Assembly: GCF_900114765.1 (NCBI RefSeq) | Contig: NZ_FOUD01000008.1 | Coordinates: forward strand, 106,184-170,183 | Direction: 5' to 3' | DNA: 64,000 nucleotides | From: Halopseudomonas pachastrellae | Lineage (GTDB): Bacteria; Pseudomonadota; Gammaproteobacteria; Pseudomonadales; Pseudomonadaceae | Shown: positions 7,386 to 15,077 of the stretch, one piece after another | Layout: each line of letters opens with the position of its first letter | Position numbering within the stretch: the first letter of the stretch is position 1 | Position numbers and translations under genes: made by a program | The notes under the pieces: model-generated | What the model was told of the DNA's origin: nothing | The model's database searches: none | Seen by the model: only the letters and a program-made list of their open reading frames with translations

Positions 7386-9056
7386 TCAGTTTTCCAGTGC
7401 CTTGTACTTTTCGCGCAGGTGGTTACGGATGGAGACCGCTGCAAAGTTCAGCGCAGCGATAACCCCCACCAGCAACAGCGCAGTGGCGTACACCAGCGGA
7501 CGAGCCGCTTCGACGTTGGGGCTCTGGAAGCCGACGTCATAGATGTGGAAGCCCAGGTGCATGAACTTCTGGTCCAGGTGCAGATAAGGGTAGTTGCCGT
7601 TGACCGGCAGGCTCGGTGCCAACTTGACCACACCCACCAGCATCAGCGGTGCCACCTCACCGGCAGCGCGGGCCACGGCGAGAATCAGGCCGGTCATCAT
7701 GGCCGGGCTGGACATCGGCAGGATCACCTTCCACAGGGTTTCCGACTTGGTCGCACCCAGGGCCAGCGAGCCTTCACGCAGCGAGCGCGGAATCCGGGTC
7801 AGACCTTCTTCGGTGGCCACGATCACCACCGGCACGGTCAGCAGGGCCAGGGTCAGCGATGCCCAGAGCATACCGCCGGTACCCAGTGTCGGCGACGGGA
7901 GGGCCTCGGGGAAGAACAGCTGGTCGATGCTGCCACCAAGCAAATAGATGAAGAAACCCAGACCAAATACGCCGTAAACGATGGAGGGAACACCGGCGAG
8001 GTTGTTCACCGCGATGCGAATGGTGCGGGTCACCACACCCTGCTTGGCGTATTCACGCAGGTAAACCGCAGCCAGTACACCAAACGGGGTGACGATGATC
8101 GACATCAGCAGCACCATCATCACGGTACCGAAGATCGCCGGGAACACACCGCCTTCAGTATTCGCTTCGCGCGGCTCGTCGCTGACGAACTCCCACAGCT
8201 TGCTGAAGTAGTGACCGATCTTGGCGCTAACGCCCATGGCATTGGGACGGAACACCCGCACGACCTTGCTCAGGCTGACATCAACCTCGCGGCCATCCAT
8301 CGAGCGCAGGTGCACGCTGTCGCGGTTGAACTCGCGGTACAGGCCCACCAGTTGCGCCTCTAGCTCGGCGTACAGGTCATGCTGCACCTTGCGTTCGGCA
8401 TCCAGCTCAGCCTGCAGCTCCGGGGTCAGAGCGTTGTCCAGTTCCAGACCACGCTCGCGCAGACGGATGCGCTCCAGCTGGGAGTTGATTTTGCCAATGG
8501 CACCGGTTTCCAGCGCGTGGATATCGCTGTAGATCTCCAGCGCACGGTCCACCGCCGGCTGCAACGCCTGCCAGGCTTGATCACCTTCGGCGATCACCTC
8601 GCCGTCCTGCTTGACCTGCTGGACATAGCCATAGAAGTTACCCCACTCGCGGCGTTCAACCACCACGATGTCTTCGGGATAACGCTCGTCTGTCAGCCAA
8701 TCAGCAACAATCCAGCGGAAATCGGCACCATTGAGGTCACGGTTGCCCACCTTGAGCAGTTCGCGGTCCATGAACTCGGTCTGCTCCGGATCCACCGGCA
8801 GGCCGGCACTGTGCAGACGCTCGGTCGGCACCTGCTCACGGGTGGTTACCTCGCCGATCAGCGTGATGGCGGGCTGGCCCGGGATGGTGTACTCGGCTTC
8901 GACCACATCGGCCGGCCAGAAGTGGCTCAGACCACGCACGGCGATCATTGCCAGCAGACCGAGCGTCATGATCACGGCAATCGCGACCGCGCCGCCGTTC
9001 ATCCAGATCCAGGGGGTGCCGGATTTGAACCAGGTTGTGAAGTTACCTTGTTTCAC
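7386..9056 (-). CDS. pstA: Phosphate ABC transporter permease PstA with large N-terminal extension
   Basis: A 556-residue inner-membrane permease, about twice the length of E. coli PstA. One N-terminal membrane helix (about 17-40) is followed by a roughly 240-residue extracytoplasmic region with a helical charged section (about 190-245), then the standard permease with the EAA-like loop (IPRSLREGSLALGATKSETLW). The extra region matches the DUF3333-type extension known in pseudomonads. It pairs with PstC as the translocation pore and is energised by PstB. The gene starts 17 bp after pstC stops, consistent with a single transcript. Confidence 0.95.
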   Translation of the reverse strand: MKQGNFTTWFKSGTPWIWMNGGAVAIAVIMTLGLLAMIAVRGLSHFWPADVVEAEYTIPGQPAITLIGEVTTREQVPTERLHSAGLPVDPEQTEFMDRELLKVGNRDLNGADFRWIVADWLTDERYPEDIVVVERREWGNFYGYVQQVKQDGEVIAEGDQAWQALQPAVDRALEIYSDIHALETGAIGKINSQLERIRLRERGLELDNALTPELQAELDAERKVQHDLYAELEAQLVGLYREFNRDSVHLRSMDGREVDVSLSKVVRVFRPNAMGVSAKIGHYFSKLWEFVSDEPREANTEGGVFPAIFGTVMMVLLMSIIVTPFGVLAAVYLREYAKQGVVTRTIRIAVNNLAGVPSIVYGVFGLGFFIYLLGGSIDQLFFPEALPSPTLGTGGMLWASLTLALLTVPVVIVATEEGLTRIPRSLREGSLALGATKSETLWKVILPMSSPAMMTGLILAVARAAGEVAPLMLVGVVKLAPSLPVNGNYPYLHLDQKFMHLGFHIYDVGFQSPNVEAARPLVYATALLLVGVIAALNFAAVSIRNHLREKYKALEN

Positions 9057-9073
9057 TGTCTCGATTCCCCTGC

Positions 9074-11350
9074 TCAGAGTGACGCGTATTTCTTGCGCAG
9101 ACGCTGACGAATCAGTTCTGCGGCCGTGTTCATCAGGAAGGTGAAGCTCAGCAACACCAGCGCAGCGAGGAACAGCAGTCGGTAATGGGTACTGCCCACC
9201 TCGGACTCCGGCATCTCGACGGCGATGTTGGCCGACAGGGTGCGCATGCCCTCAAAGATGTTCCAGTCCATGATCGGCGTGTTGCCGGTGGCCATCAGCA
9301 CGATCATGGTTTCACCTACGGCGCGGCCCATACCGATCATGACCGCCGAGAAGATCCCGGGGCTGGCGGTCAGGATGACCACGCGGCTGAGGGTCTGCCA
9401 GGGCGAGGCGCCCAGCGCCAGCGAGCCTTGGGTGAGGTGGCGCGGCACGCTGAAGACGGCATCTTCGGCAATCGAGAAGATGGTCGGAATCACCGCAAAG
9501 CCCATGGCCAGACCCACCACCAGCGAGTTGCGCTGGTCAAAGTTGATGCCCATGTCGCGGGTCAGGAACACGCGCATGTCACCACCGAAGAACCAGGCCT
9601 CGACGTACACACTCATGGTGAAGCAGAACCAGCCCAGCACGATCAGCAGCGGAATCAGCAGCGCCGCCTCCCAGCCATCAGGCACACGCTGGCGCAGCTT
9701 GGGCGGTGCCAGGCTCCACAGGTAGGCAAACAGGATGAAGGCAATCGGCGTGAGAATCAGCAGCGAGACGATGCCCGGCAGGTTGTCCTCCAGCAGCGGC
9801 GCCAGCCAGAGACCGGCCAAAAAGCCCAGAATCACCGTTGGCAGCGCTTCCATCAACTCGATCACCGGCTTGACCTTGCGGCGCATCGCCGGGGCCATGA
9901 AGTACGCGGTGTAAACAGCGGCAGCAATGGCAATCGGGGTGGCCAGCAGCATCGCGTAGAACGCGGCCTTCAGCGTACCGAAGGTCAGCGGCGCCAGGCT
10001 CAGCTTGGGCTCAAATTCGGAGGTAGCCGAGGTGGACTGCCAGACGTAATCAGGCTCAGGGTAGCTCTCGTACCAGACCTTACCCCAGAGTGAACTCCAG
10101 GACACTTCCGGGTGCTCGTTGTGCACATCCCAGTAGCTCAGCTGGCCGTTATCGTGCTCAACCAGCAGGTGGTCGGCGCGCGGGCCGATGGCAAAGGCCT
10201 GTACCTGCTCACCACCAAGCGGCTCGACCAGCAGGTTGTTGTGGGCGGTCGAGTTGTAGACGCCCAGCTGGCCCTCGGCATCCAGAGAGAGGAATACCTT
10301 GCGGCGTTCTTCCGGCTGAACCAGGGCAATGGCACTGCCCTCTTGCTGGTCAAACTCACGCACCCGGGTCAGCTGCGGATTGCCATTGCCACGCACCATA
10401 AACCACTGCGCCAGGCCACCGCTGCTGTCGCCGACAATCAGCGAAATGCCGCCCAGCATCAGGTTGGCCGACGTTATCGACTTACCGGAACCTTCGAGCA
10501 CGCGGTAGCGGCCATTCAGCTCACCACCCTTGCGCAGCGCCAGCACGTCTACATACTGCTCGCCATTGACCACATACATCCACTGACGCAGCGGGTCGAT
10601 CAGAATCTGCCGCACCTCGCCCGTCGCCGGCTCCAACGTCAGGGCACGCTCATTGCGGGTTTCCGCACCGGTCATCAGGTTGCGGGTAACACTCACGGTG
10701 ATGCCCACCAGCTCGCGGCCCACGCTGGCAGCCAGCACCAGGCCGTCGCTGTCGCCGCTCATGGCCACCTGGCTCAGCGCGCGACCCTGCTCATCCAGGG
10801 TGATAGGCGCATCGCCATAGGGAAAGACCAGGCTCGGGGTAATCAGGCGAACATCATCGGGGTAAGTCACCTTGTAGTTGTGCTGGGCAATCAGCACCTG
10901 GCCATTACTCAGGCCGACTACAAAGCGACGGGAATTGGGGGTTTCGACGCTGAAGCTGGTTACTTCCACGCCAGCCGGAATCGGCAGTTGCTGCTGCAGA
11001 ACCGGTTGTCCGTCCTGCGCCTTGAAGAAACTCACCTGACCACTGCGGGCCACACGAATAGCGACCTCGCCCTGCTCTTCCATCGCCAGCATCAACGGCG
11101 GGTCGTTGGCCTGCACCCAGCTTGCGCTGTAGCGCTCCTGCTCTTCGATCTCGGCACCACCAAACAGCGGCAGCACCTCGTACAGCAGGTAAAGGAAGAT
11201 CAACAGAACGGCCACAATGACGCCCAGACCGCCCACCGCAACATACCAGCGGGTGAGATGGTCCTTGAAATGACGCGCCGCCCGGTGGCGTTGCATCGCT
11301 GGCGTATTGAAGTCCACGCGAGAGGTTTTGGGTGGGGATTGAGTAGTCAT
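9074..11350 (-). CDS. pstC: Phosphate ABC transporter permease PstC with propeller-like periplasmic domain
   Basis: A 758-residue permease, far longer than the roughly 320-residue E. coli PstC. A first membrane helix (about 35-57) leads to about 370 periplasmic residues with repeated beta patterns resembling a WD40/YVTN-type propeller (for example ALVQPEERRKVFLSLDAEGQ). The permease core follows, with EAA loop VPRHLTQGSLALGASPWQTL. The ATG at 11350 is preceded by AGGG at about eight bases; a GTG nine bases earlier is less likely. It forms the phosphate channel with PstA. The big periplasmic domain is known in pseudomonads but its role is unclear; contact with PstS is an inference. Confidence 0.93.
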   Translation of the reverse strand: MTTQSPPKTSRVDFNTPAMQRHRAARHFKDHLTRWYVAVGGLGVIVAVLLIFLYLLYEVLPLFGGAEIEEQERYSASWVQANDPPLMLAMEEQGEVAIRVARSGQVSFFKAQDGQPVLQQQLPIPAGVEVTSFSVETPNSRRFVVGLSNGQVLIAQHNYKVTYPDDVRLITPSLVFPYGDAPITLDEQGRALSQVAMSGDSDGLVLAASVGRELVGITVSVTRNLMTGAETRNERALTLEPATGEVRQILIDPLRQWMYVVNGEQYVDVLALRKGGELNGRYRVLEGSGKSITSANLMLGGISLIVGDSSGGLAQWFMVRGNGNPQLTRVREFDQQEGSAIALVQPEERRKVFLSLDAEGQLGVYNSTAHNNLLVEPLGGEQVQAFAIGPRADHLLVEHDNGQLSYWDVHNEHPEVSWSSLWGKVWYESYPEPDYVWQSTSATSEFEPKLSLAPLTFGTLKAAFYAMLLATPIAIAAAVYTAYFMAPAMRRKVKPVIELMEALPTVILGFLAGLWLAPLLEDNLPGIVSLLILTPIAFILFAYLWSLAPPKLRQRVPDGWEAALLIPLLIVLGWFCFTMSVYVEAWFFGGDMRVFLTRDMGINFDQRNSLVVGLAMGFAVIPTIFSIAEDAVFSVPRHLTQGSLALGASPWQTLSRVVILTASPGIFSAVMIGMGRAVGETMIVLMATGNTPIMDWNIFEGMRTLSANIAVEMPESEVGSTHYRLLFLAALVLLSFTFLMNTAAELIRQRLRKKYASL

Positions 11351-11403
11351 GGCGCACACCCTACAGGGTCAATATGACGGATTGGTTACAGCCAGGTGAC
11401 GGC

Positions 11404-11432
11404 AAAAAAGGGGCGTGTCGTCGACACACCCC
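11404..11432 (-). terminator. Intra-operon attenuator between pstS and pstC
   Basis: On the minus strand RNA, GGGGUGUGUC and GACACGCCCC form a ten-pair stem (one G-U pair) around a GAC loop, followed by U6. It lies 33-61 bases after the pstS stop and before pstC. Partial termination here would make more PstS than permease, as is usual for binding-protein operons. Confidence 0.8.
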
Positions 11433-11464
11433 TTCTTCTGGCATCCGTGCCGAAAAGCTGCGGC

Positions 11465-12433
11465 TTAGAAGCCCAGTTCCTGATGGACGTTGTCCACGGC
11501 ACGCTTGGGCATCGGCACATAACCGTCCTTGAAAACCACTTCCTGGCCTTGCTTGGACAGCATCAGCTTGACGAACTCGCGCTCCAGCGGAGCCAGCTCG
11601 CCATTCGGCGCCTTGTTCACGTAAACGTAGAGGAAGCGCGACAGCGGGTAAGTACCGGCGATGGCGTTCTCTTCGTTGGCTTCGATGAAGGGCTGGCCTT
11701 CTTCAGCTGCCAGCGGAACAGCGCGAACGCTGGAGGTCTTGTAACCCAGACCGGAGTAACCAACTGCGTTCAGCGACTGGCTGACAGACTGAACAACAGA
11801 AGCAGAACCGGGCTGCTCGTTCACGCCGCTGCGGAAGTCACCTTTGCACAGTGCGTTTTCTTTGAAGTAACCGTAGGTGCCGGAAACCGAGTTACGGCCG
11901 TACAGCTGGATGTCACGGTCAGCCCAGGCGCCGGTCAGACCCAGCTTGCCCCAAGTGTCCAGATCTTCGCCACCGCACAGGCGGGTAGCAGAGAAGATGC
12001 CGTCAACCTGAGCCATGGTCAGGCCTTCGATCGGGTTGTCTTTGTGTGCGAAGACAGCCAGGGCATCGATGGCAACCGGAATAGCGGTCGGCTTGTAGCC
12101 ATAACGCTCTTCGAAAGCCTGGATTTCGCTGTCTTTCATCATGCGGCTCATCGGAGCCAGGTTCGACGTACCTTCAGTCAGTGCCGGCGGCGCAGTGGAA
12201 GAACCAGCAGCCTGGATCTGTACGTTGACGTTGGGGTACATACGCTTAAATTCTTCGGCCCACAGGGTCATCATGTTGGCCAGAGTATCGGAACCAACGC
12301 TGGACAGGTTGCCGGATACGCCACCAACGCGCTGGTAGTCTTCCAGCGCCGGGTCAACGGCGGCGAAGCTGGTGCCGGCAACCAGGCCGGTAGCAGCGAA
12401 AGTAACGGCAGCGAACAAGCGCTTGAGTTTCAT
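11465..12433 (-). CDS. pstS: Periplasmic phosphate-binding protein PstS
   Basis: A 322-residue binding protein. The first about 25 residues ([20 protein letters not shown], then TSFA) are a signal peptide. Ligand-site signatures include [35 protein letters not shown] and the Gly/Ser-rich [10 protein letters not shown]. It captures phosphate in the periplasm and delivers it to PstC/PstA. The ATG at 12433 has AGGAGA six bases upstream; the 21-residue upstream extension lacks signal-peptide character. It is the first gene of the operon and is preceded by Pho-box repeats. Confidence 0.96.
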   Translation of the reverse strand: MKLKRLFAAVTFAATGLVAGTSFAAVDPALEDYQRVGGVSGNLSSVGSDTLANMMTLWAEEFKRMYPNVNVQIQAAGSSTAPPALTEGTSNLAPMSRMMKDSEIQAFEERYGYKPTAIPVAIDALAVFAHKDNPIEGLTMAQVDGIFSATRLCGGEDLDTWGKLGLTGAWADRDIQLYGRNSVSGTYGYFKENALCKGDFRSGVNEQPGSASVVQSVSQSLNAVGYSGLGYKTSSVRAVPLAAEEGQPFIEANEENAIAGTYPLSRFLYVYVNKAPNGELAPLEREFVKLMLSKQGQEVVFKDGYVPMPKRAVDNVHQELGF

Positions 12434-12489
12434 GTCATTCTCCTGTTGAGGTAGTGTTTGCAACACGCGACTCAGTATCAGAGCGGGTT

Positions 12490-12529
12490 GTGACAACTCT
12501 ATTCACGAATTATGACAATTGTGTGAAGC
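12490..12529 (-). promoter_or_regulatory. Tandem Pho boxes (PhoB sites) upstream of pstS
   Basis: Read on the minus strand, four seven-base units recur at exactly 11-bp steps: GCTTCAC, TTGTCAT, CGTGAAT and TTGTCAC. This spacing and the TTGTCA[TC] units match the PhoB-binding Pho box, here as two tandem boxes. A GATACT hexamer about ten bases downstream could be the -10 element, with the box replacing the -35. Confidence 0.85.
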
Positions 12530-12667
12530 GCAGAATTTGCAGCAGAACGCTGCCAGACAATGATTGAGAGGCAGGCGGCAATCCCTTACCATAGGCGGCT
12601 TGCCGCGTAACGGGCTCGCGCCGGGGCACGGCACAACAAATACAATAGACCATTACCGAGTCTACCA

Positions 12668-13060
12668 ATGCACGATTTAGATACCGATCCCGTGCCGCAG
12701 GGTGAACTGGCTCTCAAAATCACCGCTCTGCCACGCGACTGCAACAGCTTTGGCGACATCTATGGGGGTTGGCTGGTGGCACAGATGGACGCCGCCGGCA
12801 CCAGCATCGCAGCACGCATTGCCCGTGGCCGCGTTGCCACGGTAGCCATCGACCGCATGGGCTTCATGGTCCCGGTGCCGGTGGGTGCGCAGCTGGCCTT
12901 CCACGGCGAAGTGCTGGATATCGGCCGCAGCTCGATCAAGATTCTGGTCGAAGTCTGGAGCGAAGACCTGGCCCACGATGAAAGCCGCAAGGTTACCGAA
13001 GCCACCTTTGTCTTCGTCGCCATTGATGACCGTGGTCGTACCCGGGTGATTCCGTCCTGA
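12668..13060 (+). CDS. yciA: Acyl-CoA thioesterase, YciA type
   Basis: A 130-residue single hot-dog domain. NSFGDIYGGWLVAQMDAAG at about 25-43 is the YciA-type helix and catalytic region, and GRSSIKILVEVW is the long central strand. Members hydrolyse acyl-CoA esters in the cytoplasm as hexamers. The gene begins at an ATG 138 bases beyond the Pho boxes, on the opposite strand from pstS. It precedes a TRAP permease by 40 bp, so co-transcription is possible. Confidence 0.9.
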   Translation: MHDLDTDPVPQGELALKITALPRDCNSFGDIYGGWLVAQMDAAGTSIAARIARGRVATVAIDRMGFMVPVPVGAQLAFHGEVLDIGRSSIKILVEVWSEDLAHDESRKVTEATFVFVAIDDRGRTRVIPS

Positions 13061-13100
13061 GCAGGTTGGCATCCCCAACTCCCTGACGGACACCTGCTAC

Positions 13101-13661
13101 ATGACCCAACGCTTTCTTTCCGCCGGGCTTGGCCTTGCCAGGCATATAGACCGTGGCACCAGCCTGCTCGGCCGCGCGGTCGCCTGGCTGACGCTATTGA
13201 TGGTGCTGCTGACCTGCGCCGTGGTACTGCTGCGCTACGGTTTCAGCATTGGCGCCACCGCCACCCAGGAAGTCATCCTCTACGCCCACTCACTGGTCTT
13301 TCTCGGCGCAGCCGCCTGGGCCTTGCAGCGTGATGCCCATGTGCGCGTGGATATCTTTTACCGGCGCATGGGCAATCACGGCAAGGCGCTGATCGATCTG
13401 CTCGGCAGCCTGCTTTTTCTGTTGCCAATGTGCCTGTTTCTGGCGTGGAACTGCTGGGATTACGTTGCCATGTCCTGGCAGCGCCAGGAGCGCTCGGCCG
13501 ATGCCGGCGGCCTGCCCTGGGTCTACCTGCACAAGAGTTTCATTCTGCTGCTGGTCGCCAGCCTGCTGCTGCAGGGCATTGCGCAGCTGCTCAAGACCCT
13601 GGCGGTGCTGGGTGGTGTACAAGGCACGCACCTGCCGGCAAGCCATGAGGAGCATCTGTGA
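13101..13661 (+). CDS. TRAP transporter small permease (DctQ family)
   Basis: A 186-residue membrane protein with four hydrophobic helices (about 28-50, 65-80, 97-117, 150-172), the normal DctQ plan. TQEVILYAHSLVFLGAAAWA and HVRVDIFYRRM are the conserved family segments. It forms the TRAP membrane complex with the following DctM protein for sodium-coupled uptake of an organic acid. Its stop overlaps the next start (TGATG). No binding-protein gene is next to it; a lone DctP-type gene lies near 29-30 kb. Confidence 0.92.
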   Translation: MTQRFLSAGLGLARHIDRGTSLLGRAVAWLTLLMVLLTCAVVLLRYGFSIGATATQEVILYAHSLVFLGAAAWALQRDAHVRVDIFYRRMGNHGKALIDLLGSLLFLLPMCLFLAWNCWDYVAMSWQRQERSADAGGLPWVYLHKSFILLLVASLLLQGIAQLLKTLAVLGGVQGTHLPASHEEHL

Positions 13662-15037
13662 TGGGTGGCGAATTCATGGCTATTGCCCTGTTCGTGTGTC
13701 TCTGCCTGGCACTGATGGCGGGCTTCCCGGTGGCCTTTACCCTGGGCGGCGTCTCCCTGCTGTTTGCCGGCATCGGTATCCTTTTCAACCTGTTTGAACC
13801 GAGCTTTCTCGGCGCCCTGCCTAGCCGCCTGTACGGCACCATGACCAACCAGACGCTGATGGCGGTGCCGCTGTTCGTGTTCATGGGCGTAATGCTGGAG
13901 AAATCGCGCATTGCCGAAGACCTGCTCGATGCCATGGCCCGGCTGTTCGGCGGGCTGCGCGGCGGGCTGGCGTTTTCGGTCTGCATCGTCGGCGCGTTGC
14001 TGGCGGCCAGCACCGGCATTGTTGGCGCCACCGTGGTGACCCTTGGCCTGCTGGCGCTGCCGACCATGCTGCGCCGCGGCTATGACCCGGCGCTGGCGAC
14101 CGGCACGCTGGCAGCCACCGGCACGCTGGGGCAGATCATTCCGCCCTCGATTATTCTGGTGCTGCTGGGCGATGTCCTCGCCAACGCCTACCAGCAGGCG
14201 CAGCAAAAACTCGGCATCTTCTCGCCCAAGACCGTGACCGTCAGTGACCTGTTCGTCGGCGCGCTGCTGCCCGGCCTGCTGCTGGTGGTGCTGTACCTGC
14301 TGTATCTGGCCTTTGTCGCCCTGCGCCAGCCGGAGAAACTGCCGGCACCGAGCCCGGAAGATAGCGCTGGCGTGTCGGTCGCCCAGCTGCTGCGCAGTCT
14401 GTTGCCGCCGCTGCTGCTGATCATGGCGGTACTGGGGTCGATTCTGGGCGGCGTTGCGACGCCCACCGAAGCCGCTGCCGTCGGCGCGCTGGGCGCCGGC
14501 ATTCTGGCCCTGTTCAAGCGCCAGCTGAGTGTCGGCAAACTCCGTGAGGTGGCCCAGGCGACCGCCGAAATCAGCGCCATGGTGTTCATGATCCTGCTGG
14601 GCGCGTCCATCTTCTCGCTGGTGTTCCGCGGCTTTGGCGGCGATGAGCTGATCCATGACCTGTTCCACTCGCTGCCCGGCGGCACCTTTACCGCCGTGCT
14701 GGTAGTAATGCTGGCGATCTTCCTGCTGGGCTTTATCCTCGACTTTATCGAGATCACCTTTGTGGTGGTGCCGATTGTCGGTCCGGTGCTGCTGAGCATG
14801 GGCGTTGATCCGGTCTGGCTGGGCGTGATGATCGCCCTCAACCTGCAGACCTCTTTCCTGACGCCGCCCTTTGGCCTGTCGCTGTTCTATCTGCGCAGCG
14901 TCACCCCAGCCAGCATACCGACGTCGGCGATCTACCGTGGCGTGCTGCCCTTTATTGTCATTCAACTGCTGATGCTCGCCATTGCCGCCTGCTGGCCCGG
15001 CCTGGTGACCTGGCTGCCGAGCGTATTGGCTCAGTGA
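13661..15037 (+). CDS. TRAP transporter large permease (DctM family)
   Basis: About 458 residues with roughly 11-13 hydrophobic helices, the usual size for DctM. Conserved stretches include TNQTLMAVPLFVFMGVMLEK, ASTGIVGATVVTLGLLALP, a GQIIPPSI segment and NLQTSFLTPPFGLSLFYLR. It is the ion-coupled translocation subunit. I used the ATG at 13661, which overlaps the dctQ stop and follows GAGGAG; a GTG three bases earlier is equivalent. Its variable loop with QKLGIFSPKTVT resembles the mannitol/chloroaromatic or keto-acid subfamily, but the substrate cannot be read. Confidence 0.93.
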   Translation: MGGEFMAIALFVCLCLALMAGFPVAFTLGGVSLLFAGIGILFNLFEPSFLGALPSRLYGTMTNQTLMAVPLFVFMGVMLEKSRIAEDLLDAMARLFGGLRGGLAFSVCIVGALLAASTGIVGATVVTLGLLALPTMLRRGYDPALATGTLAATGTLGQIIPPSIILVLLGDVLANAYQQAQQKLGIFSPKTVTVSDLFVGALLPGLLLVVLYLLYLAFVALRQPEKLPAPSPEDSAGVSVAQLLRSLLPPLLLIMAVLGSILGGVATPTEAAAVGALGAGILALFKRQLSVGKLREVAQATAEISAMVFMILLGASIFSLVFRGFGGDELIHDLFHSLPGGTFTAVLVVMLAIFLLGFILDFIEITFVVVPIVGPVLLSMGVDPVWLGVMIALNLQTSFLTPPFGLSLFYLRSVTPASIPTSAIYRGVLPFIVIQLLMLAIAACWPGLVTWLPSVLAQ

Positions 15038-15041
15038 CAAC

Positions 15042-15071
15042 CAGACGGCCGGGCCGTTGCCCGGCCGTCTG
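15042..15071. terminator. Hairpin between convergent TRAP and phosphotransferase genes
   Basis: A perfect 13-bp stem CAGACGGCCGGGC / GCCCGGCCGTCTG with a CGTT loop lies between the TRAP stop and the convergent gene's stop. There is no T-run, so termination efficiency is uncertain. Confidence 0.6.
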
Positions 15072-15077
15072 CCTCGC

